Notes: generated by a model from the sequence alone, not told the origin. A stretch of 59,470 bases of DNA from Paracoccaceae bacterium (GCA_028285485.1 JANQPC010000096.1:1-59470), one strand, 5' to 3'. Counted from the stretch's first letter, positions 34,133 to 46,392 are shown. Numbers and translations: made by a program.

Positions 34133-35272
34133 TCAGGCCAGCGCATGCACGGTTGCCCGAACAATCCCGCCATATCCGTTAAATCGTGTCACGGTCGCGG
34201 TGGAATAGGCCCCCATCCCATCGAAGAGCACGTAGTCGCCCGCCGCCGCGTCAGCGGGCAACGGCAGGGTGCCCGGCAGCCTGTCGAGGCTGTCGCAAGT
34301 GGGCCCGAACACAACCCGCGGCTGCGCCCGGCCAAGCCGCACCACGCCTTCGGGGGAAAGCACGCGCATGCGCGCCACGTTGCCGAGGATCGGGGCCTCG
34401 GCAAACCCCCCGTAGATCCCATCATTCAGAAACACCGATCCGTCTTCGCGAAGCGCCTTGATCCGGGTGGCAAGCGTGAAGGCATCGGCCACCATCGCGC
34501 GCCCGGGGTCGCAAACAAGCGCGGGGGCATTGGCGGCGAAGGCCGCGCGCACGGCACCCGCAATTCCCGAAAAGATGGCTTCCAGATCTGGCGCGGGGCC
34601 GCCGCGATGGGCGGCAAACCCACCGCCCACGTTCAGGCGGGCGAGCCGGACACCCGCGGCCTCAGCCACCTGCGCGGCTTCGAAGATATAGGCCCGCCAG
34701 GCTGCCGGATCGGCGCATTGGGTGCCGGGGTGAAAGGTCATCGCCGGGGTGAACCCTGCGGCAACCGCCGCCTGCAGGAGTTCTGCGCAACGCGCCGGGT
34801 CCGCACCGAATTTCGCCCCGAAATCATAGGCCGCACCCTTGATCGGAAGGCTGAGGCGCACCGCCACTTCAAGGCCCGCCGCGGGCCCCGCTGCGATCAG
34901 CTTTTGCAGCTCTCCGCCATCATCCACCGCATAGGAAGCCACGCCCATCCGCCGCGCCACCGCAAGCTCGGCTGGGGAACGTACGGGGTTGTTGTAATGC
35001 AGCACCGCGTCTGGCAGGGCCGCGCGCACCCGCTCCATCTCATCCGGCGAGGCCACATCGAAGGCCGCCAGCCCGGCACCCACGAGGTTTTCGATCACCT
35101 CGGGCGCGTCATTGGCCTTCACCGCGTAGGTCACAAGCCCCGGAAACCCCGCCTGAAACCGCGCCGCCGTGGCGCGCAGGGCGCCTGGTGCGAAGAACAG
35201 CACCGGGTGATCGGGGCGCCTTGTGCGCAGGTGATGGCCCGGAGCGGGCCAGATCGCTGGGTGGCGGCTCAT
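34133..35272 (-). CDS. Ornithine/lysine decarboxylase-like (PLP fold III)
   Basis: 379-aa type III PLP decarboxylase of the ornithine/diamine family. It has the PLP lysine in TYAVKANDAPEV (Lys52), YNNPVRSPAELAVA, MTFHPGTQC, LNVGGGFAAHRGG and the catalytic-cysteine motif FGPTCDSLD near residue 321, diagnostic of ornithine decarboxylase. It would make putrescine. It is divergent from an Lrp/AsnC regulator, 123 bases apart, that may control it. Confidence 0.9.
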   Translation of the reverse strand: MSRHPAIWPAPGHHLRTRRPDHPVLFFAPGALRATAARFQAGFPGLVTYAVKANDAPEVIENLVGAGLAAFDVASPDEMERVRAALPDAVLHYNNPVRSPAELAVARRMGVASYAVDDGGELQKLIAAGPAAGLEVAVRLSLPIKGAAYDFGAKFGADPARCAELLQAAVAAGFTPAMTFHPGTQCADPAAWRAYIFEAAQVAEAAGVRLARLNVGGGFAAHRGGPAPDLEAIFSGIAGAVRAAFAANAPALVCDPGRAMVADAFTLATRIKALREDGSVFLNDGIYGGFAEAPILGNVARMRVLSPEGVVRLGRAQPRVVFGPTCDSLDRLPGTLPLPADAAAGDYVLFDGMGAYSTATVTRFNGYGGIVRATVHALA

Positions 35273-35395
35273 GCAAGTCTCCTTCGGAACCGGCGCCGGT
35301 TACTCCAAGTCTGCGCCAGAAGTTCGGCGAATACGCCGGTCATATCGGTATATTCTTCAGATACAGCCGGCGATTTGTATGATAGGTTGGTCAGT

Positions 35396-35827
35396 ATGGA
35401 TGAACTCGATCAGAAGCTCGTTGCCGAACTCACCGCCAATGCCCGCCTTCCCGTGGCGACGCTGGCCAAACGCCTCGGCGTGGCGCGGTCCACAGTTCAG
35501 GTTCGGCTGGAACGGCTTGAAACTTCGGGCACAATTGCAGGCTACACTACGCGGCTCGGCGCCGCCGCCCGGCGCGGCACGATCACGGCCACCGCGCTGA
35601 TCCAGGTGGAACCGCGCGCCACCGCGGGAGTGCTCCAGCGCCTGAAACCCCTGCGCCAGATCACCGAGGCGCATACCACGAGCGGGCGCTTCGATCTGAT
35701 CCTGCGCCTCACGGCGGCTTCAACCGAAGAGCTTGACGCCATGCTCGATACGATCGGGGCATTGCCGGGCGTGCGCGGCTCCGAAAGCCTCATCCACCTT
35801 TCCACGAAGATCAATCGCAGCGCCTGA
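35396..35827 (+). CDS. Lrp/AsnC-family regulator
   Basis: 143 aa. The N-terminal helix-turn-helix is [42 protein letters not shown], followed by the RAM effector domain with [18 protein letters not shown] and [18 protein letters not shown] 35396 is used; the frame stays open far upstream but only antisense to the decarboxylase. It is divergent from the ornithine decarboxylase gene, so an amino-acid-responsive control of polyamine synthesis is likely. Confidence 0.92.
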   Translation: MDELDQKLVAELTANARLPVATLAKRLGVARSTVQVRLERLETSGTIAGYTTRLGAAARRGTITATALIQVEPRATAGVLQRLKPLRQITEAHTTSGRFDLILRLTAASTEELDAMLDTIGALPGVRGSESLIHLSTKINRSA

Positions 35828-35985
35828 CGCAACGGCACCGGTATCGTGCCGGGCACCATGACGGCACCCAAGAGGCCCCTCGGCGGCCTTTTCCTGGCCC
35901 TCCAATCCCCTGCAGATCGGCCCTTTCCGCCCCCGTACACTGGCGTTACATAGTCGCCCTGAATTCTGGCATGGGCAGGGCCGTT

Positions 35986-38900
35986 ATGGCGATGGACAAA
36001 ACCTTTAATGCCGCCGAGGCGGAACCGCGCCTCTATGCGGGGTGGACAAAGGCGGGCGCCTTCCGCGCGGGCGCAAACGCCTCTCGCGAGGAGACGTTTT
36101 CGATCATGATCCCGCCGCCCAACGTGACGGGCGCGCTGCATATGGGCCATGCGTTCAACAACACGCTGCAGGATATCCTCACACGCTGGCACCGGATGCG
36201 GGGGTTTGACACGCTCTGGCAGCCGGGCACCGATCACGCGGGCATCGCCACGCAAATGGTTGTCGAGCGCGAATTGGCGAAAACCAATCGCCGCCGCACC
36301 GATTTCAGCCGCGAGGAATTCCTCGATCTCGTCTGGCAGCAAAAGCAGAAATCGCGCGGCAACATCCGCGCGCAACTCGAACGCCTCGGCGCCTCCTGCG
36401 ACTGGGATCGCGAAGCCTTCACCATGGCGGGCGCGCCGGGGGATCCCGAAGGCACGCCCGGCGGCCAGAACTTCCACGATGCCGTGATCCGCGTCTTCGT
36501 CGATATGTATGAGAAGGGCCTGATCTATCGCGGCAAGCGGCTGGTGAACTGGGATCCGCATTTTGAAACGGCGATCTCGGACCTCGAAGTTGAGAACACC
36601 GAGGTCGATGGCCACATGTGGCACTTCAAATACCCGCTCGCGGGCGGGGAAACCTATGAATATGTCGAAAAGGATGAGGACGGGGCCGTCACCCTCCGCG
36701 AAACGCGCGATTACATCTCCATCGCCACCACGCGGCCCGAGACGATGCTGGGCGACGGCGCCGTCGCCGTGCACCCCTCAGATGAACGCTACGCCCCAAT
36801 TGTCGGGAAACTCTGCGAAATCCCGGTGGGCCCGAAGGAACACCGCCGCCTGATCCCGATCATCACCGATGAATACCCCGATCCCGATTTCGGTTCGGGC
36901 GCGGTGAAAATCACCGGCGCGCATGACTTCAACGACTATGAGGTCGCCAAGCGCGGCGGCATCCCGATGTACCGGCTGATGGACACGAAAGGCGCCATGC
37001 GCGACGACGGCGCGCCTTACGCCGAAGCCGCCGACATTGCCCTTGCCGTCGCCCGTGGCGATCAGACGCTCAGCGAGGTCGAGACCGACGCGCTGAACCT
37101 CGTCCCCGACGATCTGCGCGGGCTTGACCGGTTCGAGGCGCGCAAGCGCGTGGTCGATCAGATCACCGCCGAAGGCCTCGCCGTCATGGTCGCGGATGCG
37201 GACAGCGACGCGCCCGCCATGATCCCCTTCGTTGAATCGAAGAAGATCATGCAGCCCTTCGGCGACCGCTCAAAGGTTGTCATCGAACCGATGTTGACCG
37301 ACCAGTGGTTTGTCGACGCCGAAAAGATCGTCGGCCCCGCCATCGACGCGGTGAAGGACGGCACGGTCGCCATCCTGCCCGAGCAGGACAAGAAGGTGTA
37401 TTTCAACTGGCTCGACAATATCGAGCCCTGGTGTATCTCGCGCCAGCTCTGGTGGGGGCATCAGATCCCGGTTTGGTATGGGCCGTACGAAGCCAAAATA
37501 TCGGGTTCAACGGATCTCGCTTGGAAGTCCGATGGGTCAGGTTGGCAGATATGCCGTAGTACCGAGGCGGATGCAGTTAGGGCCGCTGAAGAAGCGTACG
37601 GGTCGGAAATCGTTGTTGTAGATGATTGGATGGCCTCCTTGGCGCTGAAGGGGTCCGGAAAGGTCGGAATTTGGCGCGACCCCGACGTCCTCGACACCTG
37701 GTTCTCCTCCGGTCTCTGGCCCATCGGCACCCTCGGCTGGCCGGAAGATACCGAGGCGCTCAAGAAATACTTCCCCACCTCGGTCCTCGTCACCGGGTTC
37801 GACATCATCTTTTTCTGGGTCGCCCGGATGATGATGATGCAATACGCCGTGGTCGGCCAAAAGCCGTTCGACACCGTCTATGTCCACGCCCTCGTCCGCG
37901 ACGAGAAGGGCAAGAAGATGTCGAAATCGCTCGGCAACGTGCTCGATCCGCTCGATCTCGTCGATGAGTTCGGGGCCGATGCGGTGCGCTTTACGTTGAC
38001 CTCGATGGCGGCGATGGGGCGCGACCTGAAGCTTTCGACAAGCCGCATCCAGGGCTACCGCAACTTCGGCACGAAGCTCTGGAACGCGTTCCGCTTTGCC
38101 GAGATGAACGGCGTTTTCGAAGGCCGGGCGGAGGCCGCCGCGCCGCCCGCCGCGCAGCACACAGTCAACCGCTGGATCATTGGCGAAACCGCCCGCGTGC
38201 GCGAAGAGGTGGATACCGCGCTTGCCGCCTTCCGCTTCAACGATGCCGCCAATGCGCTTTACGCTTTCGTCTGGGGCCGGGTTTGCGACTGGTATCTGGA
38301 ATTCTCCAAGCCGCTTTTCGCAAGCGATAACAAAGAGGTCACAGAGGAAACCCGCGCCACCATGGCCTGGGTACTCGATCAGTGCCTGATCCTTCTGCAC
38401 CCGATCATGCCGTTCATCACCGAAGAACTTTGGGGGCTGTCGGCCAAACGCGCCAAGATGCTCGTTCATGCGGACTGGCCCGCCTACACGCCCGCCGATC
38501 TGGTGGATGAGGCCGCCGAAGCCGAAATGCGCTGGGTGATCGCGATCATCGACTCCGTTCGCTCGGTGCGGGGCGAAATGAACGTGCCCGCCGCCCTGCA
38601 GATCGATCTCCTGCAGCTTGAACTCGATGAGGCGGGCCAGGCGGCCTGGGAGAAGAACGCGGGCCTGATCCAGCGCCTGGCGCGCATCAACTCGATCACG
38701 CCCAGCGCCGAGGCCCCGAAAGGCGCGGCCACGATCACCGTGCCCGGCGGCACCTACTGCCTGCCGCTTGCGGACATCATCGATGTGGGCGCCGAACAAG
38801 CGCGCCTCGCCAAATCCCTCGAAAAGCTCGAAAAGGATCTGCGCGGCCTGCGCGGGCGCCTCGGGAACCCCAAGTTCATCGAAAGCGCGCCCGAGGATGT

Positions 38901-38991
38901 GGTGGAAGAAACCCGCGAACTTGCGGCGGAAAAGGAGGCGGAGGAAACCCGCCTCAAAACCGCCCTCGCCCGGCTTGCAGAGGTGGCGTGA
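35986..38991 (+). CDS. valS: Valyl-tRNA synthetase
   Basis: About 1001-aa class I synthetase that charges tRNA-Val. It contains the HIGH-type motif [14 protein letters not shown], the editing (CP1) domain with [10 protein letters not shown], the KMSKS loop [13 protein letters not shown] near residue 643, an anticodon domain and a C-terminal coiled coil ([19 protein letters not shown]). ATG 35986 has AGGG upstream; ATG 35971 and 35992 are alternatives. A stretch at 37486-37670, between HQIPVWYG and DVLDTWFSS, has lower GC and different codons from the rest. Confidence 0.98.
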   Translation: MAMDKTFNAAEAEPRLYAGWTKAGAFRAGANASREETFSIMIPPPNVTGALHMGHAFNNTLQDILTRWHRMRGFDTLWQPGTDHAGIATQMVVERELAKTNRRRTDFSREEFLDLVWQQKQKSRGNIRAQLERLGASCDWDREAFTMAGAPGDPEGTPGGQNFHDAVIRVFVDMYEKGLIYRGKRLVNWDPHFETAISDLEVENTEVDGHMWHFKYPLAGGETYEYVEKDEDGAVTLRETRDYISIATTRPETMLGDGAVAVHPSDERYAPIVGKLCEIPVGPKEHRRLIPIITDEYPDPDFGSGAVKITGAHDFNDYEVAKRGGIPMYRLMDTKGAMRDDGAPYAEAADIALAVARGDQTLSEVETDALNLVPDDLRGLDRFEARKRVVDQITAEGLAVMVADADSDAPAMIPFVESKKIMQPFGDRSKVVIEPMLTDQWFVDAEKIVGPAIDAVKDGTVAILPEQDKKVYFNWLDNIEPWCISRQLWWGHQIPVWYGPYEAKISGSTDLAWKSDGSGWQICRSTEADAVRAAEEAYGSEIVVVDDWMASLALKGSGKVGIWRDPDVLDTWFSSGLWPIGTLGWPEDTEALKKYFPTSVLVTGFDIIFFWVARMMMMQYAVVGQKPFDTVYVHALVRDEKGKKMSKSLGNVLDPLDLVDEFGADAVRFTLTSMAAMGRDLKLSTSRIQGYRNFGTKLWNAFRFAEMNGVFEGRAEAAAPPAAQHTVNRWIIGETARVREEVDTALAAFRFNDAANALYAFVWGRVCDWYLEFSKPLFASDNKEVTEETRATMAWVLDQCLILLHPIMPFITEELWGLSAKRAKMLVHADWPAYTPADLVDEAAEAEMRWVIAIIDSVRSVRGEMNVPAALQIDLLQLELDEAGQAAWEKNAGLIQRLARINSITPSAEAPKGAATITVPGGTYCLPLADIIDVGAEQARLAKSLEKLEKDLRGLRGRLGNPKFIESAPEDVVEETRELAAEKEAEETRLKTALARLAEVA

Positions 38992-38997
38992 GCCGCC

Positions 38998-40098
38998 ATG
39001 CCCGGCCCCCGCTTCACCCCGCTCGTTGAAAGCCTGCCGGCCACCGTTCCCTTCGTGGGGCCGGAGGCGCAGGAACGCGCGCGGGGCGCGCCCTTTGCGG
39101 CGCGGCTCGGCGCCAACGAAAGCGTCTTCGGCCCCTCGCCCAAAGCCATCGCGGCGATGGCAAAGGCTGCGGGCGGCGCCTGGATGTATGGCGATCCCGA
39201 AAGCCACGATCTGCGCAAAGCGCTTGCCGCGCATCATGGCGTGGCGCCCGATGAGATCGTGGTGGGCGAAGGGATCGACGGGCTATTGGGCTACCTCGCC
39301 CGCCTCACGCTTGGCCCCGGAGATGTCGCGGTCACCTCCGATGGCGCCTACCCGACCTTCAACTACCATGTCGCGGGCTATGGCGGGCGGCTCGAAAAGG
39401 TGCCCTACCGGGAAGATCATGAAGATCCCGAAGCGCTGATCGCTACCGCGCGCGCCTCGGGTGCCAAGCTCATCTATTTCGCCAACCCCGATAATCCGAT
39501 GGGCAGCTGGCACCCTGCCGAAACCGTGCAAGGGATGATCGACGCGGTTCCCGAGGACACGCTTCTGGCGCTGGACGAAGCCTATATCGAGCTTGCGCCG
39601 GACGGCACCGCGCCGCCCATCGATACCGCCAATCCAAATGTTCTGCGGCTGCGCACCTTTTCCAAAGCCTACGGGCTGGCCGGGGCCCGCGTAGGCTGTG
39701 CGATCGGCCACCGCGCCGTGATCCGCGCCTTTGAGAAGATCCGCAATCACTTCGGCATGTCCCGCATCGCTCAAGCCGGGGCGCTCGCAACCCTCGCCGA
39801 TGCCGCATGGCTGGCCGAGGTTCAGGCCCGCGTTGCCGCGGCGCGCGCCCGCATCGGGGAGATTGCGCGCGCCAACGGGCTCACGCCCCTGCTCTCCGCC
39901 ACAAATTTTGTGGCCATCGATTGCGGGGCCGATCGGGCGCGGGCCCAGGCGGTGCTGGAGCAGCTTGTGGCACACGGGATCTTCGTGCGCATGCCCTTCG
40001 TCGCCCCACAGGATCGCTGCATCCGCGTAAGCTGCGGAACAGAAACGGATCTTGACGCGTTCGAAAAAACGCTCCCCACCGCCCTTTCCGCGACATAA
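38998..40098 (+). CDS. Histidinol-phosphate aminotransferase-like PLP enzyme
   Basis: 366-aa fold-I aminotransferase. It has LGANESVFGPSPKAIAAM near the N-terminus, FANPDNPMGSW, LALDEAYIEL and the PLP lysine in RTFSKAYGLAGARVG (about residue 224), as in HisC and related enzymes. It may be HisC2 or an aromatic/other amino acid transaminase. It starts 6 bases after the valS stop, suggesting one transcript. The Pro-rich MPGPRFTPLVESLPATVPF start is typical of the alphaproteobacterial subgroup. Confidence 0.88.
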   Translation: MPGPRFTPLVESLPATVPFVGPEAQERARGAPFAARLGANESVFGPSPKAIAAMAKAAGGAWMYGDPESHDLRKALAAHHGVAPDEIVVGEGIDGLLGYLARLTLGPGDVAVTSDGAYPTFNYHVAGYGGRLEKVPYREDHEDPEALIATARASGAKLIYFANPDNPMGSWHPAETVQGMIDAVPEDTLLALDEAYIELAPDGTAPPIDTANPNVLRLRTFSKAYGLAGARVGCAIGHRAVIRAFEKIRNHFGMSRIAQAGALATLADAAWLAEVQARVAAARARIGEIARANGLTPLLSATNFVAIDCGADRARAQAVLEQLVAHGIFVRMPFVAPQDRCIRVSCGTETDLDAFEKTLPTALSAT

Positions 40099-40151
40099 TA
40101 GCGCACTATCTCGTCGCAGGTCAGAAGGCGTCAGCTGGAAGGAGCTTCGCG

Positions 40152-40343
40152 ATGTCGGAACCTGATATCCTGATCCACATGGGTGCGTTTGCCCTGATCC
40201 TCGCCGCGATCTGCGCGCTGTTTCTCACCACCGGCCTTGCCGGAGTGGTGGTTGGCGCGCTTGTTTTCGATCGCGTTGTCCGCCGTTACGAGATGGCCCG
40301 GGGCCTCGCCCCCGTCCACGCCGACGAGCGGATCGGAAAGTAA
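40152..40343 (+). CDS. Small single-pass membrane protein
   Basis: 63 aa with GGAAGGAG upstream of ATG. It has one long hydrophobic segment, roughly residues 9-38 (MGAFALILAAICALFLTTGL then AGVVVGALVF), and a charged C-terminal tail (DRVVRRYEMARG). Function unknown. Its TAA stop is located within the left arm of an 11-bp stem-loop. Confidence 0.6.
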   Translation: MSEPDILIHMGAFALILAAICALFLTTGLAGVVVGALVFDRVVRRYEMARGLAPVHADERIGK

Positions 40344-40363
40344 AGCCCTCTTTACTTTCCTTT
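40335..40363 (+). terminator. Stem-loop overlapping the stop codon of the 63-aa gene
   Basis: A perfect 11-bp stem (GGAAAGTAAAG at 40335-40345 with CTTTACTTTCC at 40350-40360, loop CCCT) is followed by TTTC. The stop TAA (40341-40343) lies in the left arm. The stem is A/T-rich, so it may be a weak terminator or an mRNA 3' stabiliser. Confidence 0.6.
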
Positions 40364-40390
40364 CGGGATCAACCTGCTACCGTTTCGCCC

Positions 40391-40582
40391 ATGCGCGGTT
40401 CCCGCCCCAATCTCGGCGTTGCCGAAAACTATACGAGCGCCTTCCTCGTCAGCGCCTTCTTTCTGCTGATCATCATCCTTCTGGCGATCTGGGCGGTCTG
40501 GGGCTTTCTTGCCGTTCTTTTCGTAGGCTTTCTGGCAGAGCGCGCATTGCGGCTCGAAGCGCGCCGCACCCGGCGCGAATAG
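40391..40582 (+). CDS. Small membrane protein
   Basis: 63 aa with hydrophobic segments AFLVSAFFLLIIILLAIWAVW and GFLAVLFVGFLAERAL and an Arg-rich C-terminus. No clear ribosome site precedes ATG, but codon use and the transmembrane pattern look genuine. Function unknown. It is convergent with the class V aminotransferase, with repeat copy C between them. Confidence 0.5.
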   Translation: MRGSRPNLGVAENYTSAFLVSAFFLLIIILLAIWAVWGFLAVLFVGFLAERALRLEARRTRRE

Positions 40583-40589
40583 CACCCCC

Positions 40590-40693
40590 AAGCGTTCGAC
40601 CAAACGCGTGAAACCTCCCGTATCACTTAACGCGTTGAAATCTTTGATTTCCGGCGGAGTTAAGTGTGTCAGGTCGTTCGCACAACGCTCTAG
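40590..40693 (+). repeat. Dispersed convergent-gap repeat, copy C
   Basis: About 104 bases, the best-preserved copy. CACTTAAC pairs with GTTAAGTG, and GAAATC-TTT-GATTTC forms a perfect inner hairpin. The outer ends AAGCGTTCGACC and ACAACGCTCTAG are partly complementary. The terminal CTAG contains the stop codon of the minus-strand aminotransferase. Confidence 0.92.
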
Positions 40694-41886
40694 GGGCGGG
40701 AGAGCACGCCTGCCGCCGCACTGAGCGCCCCATCGCCATGCGGAATCTCACACGCCGTGAGCCCGGCCTCGATGGCCCCGAGCGCGCCCATGATCATATG
40801 GGCGTTGAGATGGCCCATATGACCGATGCGAAACGCCCCGTCGCCGCCCGGATCATCCTCGCTCACCATCCCGATCGGCTTGCCAAGCGTGAGCCCCGCA
40901 TTCTCCCGCACCCATCGGCGCAGCTGGCGCGCCTGCTCCGGTGCGGCGCGCACCGTCGTCACCGCATGGCTGCGGATGGCGGGATCGGCAGCATTCAGCC
41001 GAACCGTGCCGCCTTCACCCCAGGCCTCGACCGCCGCCCAAACGGCACGGGCGATCCGCGCATGGCGGGCCCAGACCGCTTCGATCCCCTCGTCTTCGAT
41101 CATCGAAAGCGCCTCCCGCAGCCCGTAAAGGTGGTGCGTTGGCGCCGTGCCACAGAAGTAGTTATAAAATACATCGGGCGCCACACGGGGCCGCCAATCC
41201 CAATAGGCCGTCACGCAATTGGCCGTCTCGCGCGCCGCATCCGCCCGCGCGCTGAAGTAAACGAAGGCCAGCCCCGGCGGCACCATCAGCCCTTTCTGGC
41301 AGCCGGCCACCATCACATCGCAGCCCCAGGCATCCATCTCGAAAACATCGCAGGCCAGGCACGCGATGCAATCCGCCATCAAAAGCGCAGGGTGCTGCGC
41401 GGCATCGATCGCCGCCCGCAATGCGGCGATATCGGTGCGCACGCTGGTGGCGGTATCCACCTGCACGGCCATCACCGCCTTGATCCGGCCCTCAGGGTCT
41501 GCAGCCAGGCGGGCAGTCAGCTGCGCGGGATCCACCGCGCTCTGCCGCCCGAATTCGAGAACCTCGATCTCAACGCCCATTCGCGTGGCCATCTCACCCC
41601 AGCCATGGGCGAAAGCACCGGTGGCGCAGACAAGCGCCCTGTCGCCCCGCGAAAACACGTTGGAGATCGCCGCTTCCCAGCCCGCATGGCCGTTGCCTAT
41701 GTAGATCGCGCAGTCCCCCTCCGTGCGGGCGACGCGCTTCAGCCCCGCCAGAAGGCCCGGCACCATATCGACGAGTTCGCCCTCATAGATGTTGGGCGCC
41801 GCGCGATGCATCGCGCGCAACACCCGGTCGGGCATCACGGAAGGGCCGGGAATGGCCAGGTAGTCACGCCCTGTCTGGAGAGTCAT
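40690..41886 (-). CDS. Class V aminotransferase (alanine/serine-glyoxylate type)
   Basis: 398 aa. It starts MTLQTGRDYLAIPGPSVMPDRVLRAMH, the typical PGPS segment of serine/alanine-glyoxylate aminotransferases, with IGNGHAGWEAAISNVFSRGD, MADCIACLACDVFEMDAWG and the PLP lysine in AGCQKGLMVPPGLAF. I chose ATG 41886; the frame is open 12 codons upstream. Likely glyoxylate-linked amino acid metabolism. It is convergent with small membrane genes, and its stop lies in repeat C. Confidence 0.88.
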   Translation of the reverse strand: MTLQTGRDYLAIPGPSVMPDRVLRAMHRAAPNIYEGELVDMVPGLLAGLKRVARTEGDCAIYIGNGHAGWEAAISNVFSRGDRALVCATGAFAHGWGEMATRMGVEIEVLEFGRQSAVDPAQLTARLAADPEGRIKAVMAVQVDTATSVRTDIAALRAAIDAAQHPALLMADCIACLACDVFEMDAWGCDVMVAGCQKGLMVPPGLAFVYFSARADAARETANCVTAYWDWRPRVAPDVFYNYFCGTAPTHHLYGLREALSMIEDEGIEAVWARHARIARAVWAAVEAWGEGGTVRLNAADPAIRSHAVTTVRAAPEQARQLRRWVRENAGLTLGKPIGMVSEDDPGGDGAFRIGHMGHLNAHMIMGALGAIEAGLTACEIPHGDGALSAAAGVLSRP

Positions 41887-42017
41887 GTCGGCTGCCTTGA
41901 AGTCGGTGCTGAAACACCGCATCTAACGGCGCTCTCGCCCCCGGTCAATCGCCGCTGCCTTGTCAGCGCGGGCGGCACCGTCTAACCCCGGAAACGCATG
42001 CTAAATTCCGTGAGCCC

Positions 42018-43796
<1,779 letters not shown>

Positions 43797-44529
43797 CGCC
43801 TGGCCAAACGCGCAGGATCGGCCCCGGCGAAGTAGCGCATCAGCGTAAAGAGATTTCGCGCCCCACGGGCCAGCCATCCCTCCGCCTCATAGCGCGCGGC
43901 AGAGGTTCTGGCCTCCGCCGCAAGCGGAACCAGATCCCGCCCGAGGCGCCGGGCCAGCGCCACATCCTCCATCAGCGGCAGATCCGGATAGCCGCCAGCC
44001 GCAGCGAGCCGCGCCTTGGAGATGAGCAGCCCCTGATCGCCGTAGGGCAAAGCAAAGAGCCGCGCGCGCAGATTGGCCCAGCCCGCCACGAGCCTTGGCA
44101 TTGCCCCCTCGGCGCGGAAGCGCAGCCGGAAGTAGCCCGCCCGCTCCGGCGCGCCCGCGATGTGGACCGCAACCGCAGCCGCCCAGCCCGGCGAAAGTTC
44201 GGTATCGGCATGAAGCACCAGAACCCACGGCCCCCGCGCCGCCGCAACCCCGCGCGCCACTTGCGCACCGCGCCCCCGCGTGCCCTCTATCACCTGCGCC
44301 CCGGCCTCTTCGCCGATCGAGCGCGTACGGTCCGTCGAGCCGCCATCGGAGAGAATGAGATCGCGGATCAGACCGGCCTCCACGCCCTCCATCAGCGCCA
44401 GAAGGGTGCCCGGCAGGGCCTCCGCCGCATTCAGCGTGGGGATAACAACCGAGAGCGGCGCGGGCATGGGCGTGGCGTTCCTTTCCCGACCTTCCTATAT
44501 CTCGGTCAGCATCTTCGGAAGGGCGGCCA

Positions 44530-45264
44530 ATGGGTGAGCGAACGGTACTGGCAGTGGGCGGGGCAGACCGCGAGGATTTTCTTCAGGGGCTCGTCACCAA
44601 CGATGTTGCGCGTGCGGCATCCGGGCTCGTCTATGCGGCGATCCTGACGCCGCAGGGTAAGTATCTGGCCGATTTTTTCCTCCGCAGCCGGGGCGATGAG
44701 ATCCTCATCGATGTGGCCGAACATCAGGCGCAGGCGCTCGCGCAACGGCTATCGATGTACAAGCTGCGCGCCGATGTCACGATTTCCACCTCGCCTCTGA
44801 AGGTGCGCCGCGGAACCGGCCCAGCGCCGGAGGGGGCAGACCCCGATCCCCGCCACCCCGATCTTGGCTGGCGGCTCTACGGCGACGCGGCCGAAACCGA
44901 CGGCACCGATTTCGATGCGATCCGCGTGGCGCATTGCATCCCCGCGGCTGGGATCGAGCTGTTTCCGAACGATACTTTCGTGCTGGAGGCCGGGTTCGAG
45001 CGGATGAATGGCGTGGATTTCAAGAAGGGCTGCTACGTAGGCCAGGAAGTCACCGCGCGGATGAAGCACAAAACCGCGCTGAGAAAGGGCTTCGCCACCG
45101 TGGCGGTTGAGGGTGCCGCGCCGGTGGGCACCGAAATCACCGCCGGGGGCAAGCCGGCCGGTACACTTTACACCCAAAGCGGCGGCCAGGGCATCGCCTA
45201 CCTGCGCTTTGATCGCGCGCAGGGGCCGATGCAGGCGGGCGCGGCCACCGTCACCCTGCCCTAG
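44530..45264 (+). CDS. ygfZ: YgfZ/GcvT-domain iron-sulfur repair protein
   Basis: 244-aa folate-binding protein of the YgfZ family, which helps maintain Fe-S enzymes such as MiaB. The signature KGCYVGQEVTARM near residues 166-178 is diagnostic (KGCYxGQE). The N-terminus has DREDFLQGLVTNDV and LTPQGKYLADFF. The length is slightly shorter than E. coli YgfZ, as usual in alphaproteobacteria. It is convergent with efp, three bases apart. Confidence 0.95.
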   Translation: MGERTVLAVGGADREDFLQGLVTNDVARAASGLVYAAILTPQGKYLADFFLRSRGDEILIDVAEHQAQALAQRLSMYKLRADVTISTSPLKVRRGTGPAPEGADPDPRHPDLGWRLYGDAAETDGTDFDAIRVAHCIPAAGIELFPNDTFVLEAGFERMNGVDFKKGCYVGQEVTARMKHKTALRKGFATVAVEGAAPVGTEITAGGKPAGTLYTQSGGQGIAYLRFDRAQGPMQAGAATVTLP

Positions 45265-45267
45265 CGG

Positions 45268-45831
45268 TCAGGCGCGTTCGGCGTATTCCATCGTTTCGGT
45301 GTTCACCACGATGGCCTCGCCCTCGCCCACAAATGGCGGGATCATCACGCGCACGCCATTGTCGAGCACCGCGGGCTTGAAGCTGTTGGCGGCGGTCTGG
45401 CCCTTCACCACAGGCTCCGTTTCCACAACCGTGCAGGTTACCTTCTGCGGCACCGTCGCGTTGAGCGCTTCGCTTTCGTAGAATTCCACGACGATGGTCA
45501 TGCCATCCTGAAGGAAGGGCCGCCGCTCGCCCAAAAGTTCCGCGGGAAGTTCGATCTGCTCAAACGTCTCGCTATCCATGAACACCAGATTGCCGTCGCT
45601 TTCATAGAGGAACTGCTGATCCTTCTGCTCCAGCCGCACGCGTTCTACCTTATCGGCAGACCGGAAGCGTTCGTTCAGCTTCGATCCGTTGCGAAGGTTG
45701 CGCAGCTCAACTTGTGCGAAGGCGCCGCCCTTGCCGGGCTTGACGTGATCCACCTTCACGGCCGCCCACAATCCGCCGTTGTGTTCCAGAACGTTTCCGG
45801 CCCGAATCTCATTTCCGTTGATCTTCGGCAT
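45268..45831 (-). CDS. efp: Elongation factor P
   Basis: 187 aa, the normal size. EF-P relieves ribosomes stalled at polyproline. It starts [20 protein letters not shown], with the modifiable Lys34 in VKPGKGGAF, and the domain III ending [12 protein letters not shown] chose ATG 45831 from the family N-terminus; six extra codons are open upstream. Many proteins here are Pro-rich. It is convergent with ygfZ. Confidence 0.97.
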   Translation of the reverse strand: MPKINGNEIRAGNVLEHNGGLWAAVKVDHVKPGKGGAFAQVELRNLRNGSKLNERFRSADKVERVRLEQKDQQFLYESDGNLVFMDSETFEQIELPAELLGERRPFLQDGMTIVVEFYESEALNATVPQKVTCTVVETEPVVKGQTAANSFKPAVLDNGVRVMIPPFVGEGEAIVVNTETMEYAERA

Positions 45832-46050
45832 GTGACGAATCCATGGCAAAAGGTTGATCCAGAAGTGCCGCTTGCTATATCTAGCTGATGTCGGGCTGGC
45901 AAGACGACTACATGCTGTTCGACACCAACTTCAGATATGCACAAGGCGCATATCAGGTATTCTCAAACAGGGTAACAGAATCGTCGTTAAACCCGCGATA
46001 AGAAACGTCACGCCAAAACTGCAAGAGCAATAACAAAAGGACTCACCCGT

Positions 46051-46371
46051 ATGGTCGATTTTGTGGACGGCACCGCATTCAACAACGAACAGGGCAACCG
46101 CGCGCGCAAGCTTTTTGCCGCCGTGGTGTTGGCGGCGCTGGATGATGCCATTGCGGACGACAAGAAGTATGGCAATGGGCCTGAGCAGATCGCGCGTTGG
46201 GCGCGCTCGCGCGATGGCCGCGAGGTGCTGACCTGCGCGGGGATCGACCCCAATGAACGCGTGGTAAGCGGCCTCATGGAATTCGTCGGCAAGGGCGTGC
46301 GCACCTCGGTCGCGCTGTCCCGCGAGGAAAGCGAACGCCGGCAGGCCGCCGAGCAGGCGCAAGCCGCCTAA
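46051..46371 (+). CDS. DUF6280 family protein
   Basis: 106-aa cytoplasmic protein. The sequence MVDFVDGTAFNNEQGNRARKLFAAVVLAALDDAIADDKKYGNGPEQIARWARSRDGREVLTCAGIDP is a very conserved Rhodobacterales protein that I associate with DUF6280. Function unknown; the small, highly charged helical C-terminus (SREESERRQAAEQAQ) suggests a protein partner. A strong terminator follows at 46393. The 219-base region upstream, shared with divergent efp, is A/T-richer than average and probably carries both promoters. Confidence 0.85.
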   Translation: MVDFVDGTAFNNEQGNRARKLFAAVVLAALDDAIADDKKYGNGPEQIARWARSRDGREVLTCAGIDPNERVVSGLMEFVGKGVRTSVALSREESERRQAAEQAQAA

Positions 46372-46392
46372 ACCCTGCCACCTTGCCGTTGG

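Noticed and set aside
34145-35395. Long upstream extension of the Lrp gene
   Set aside because: That part is antisense to ornithine decarboxylase; the Lrp protein starts at 35396.
37537-39237. 566-codon minus-strand open frame over valS and the aminotransferase
   Set aside because: Shadow of two well-identified plus-strand genes.
45888-46001. 37-codon frame beginning [15 protein letters not shown] between efp and the DUF6280 gene
   Set aside because: Protein-like in appearance, but no ribosome site, atypical codons and a position in the likely divergent promoter; not supported enough to list.
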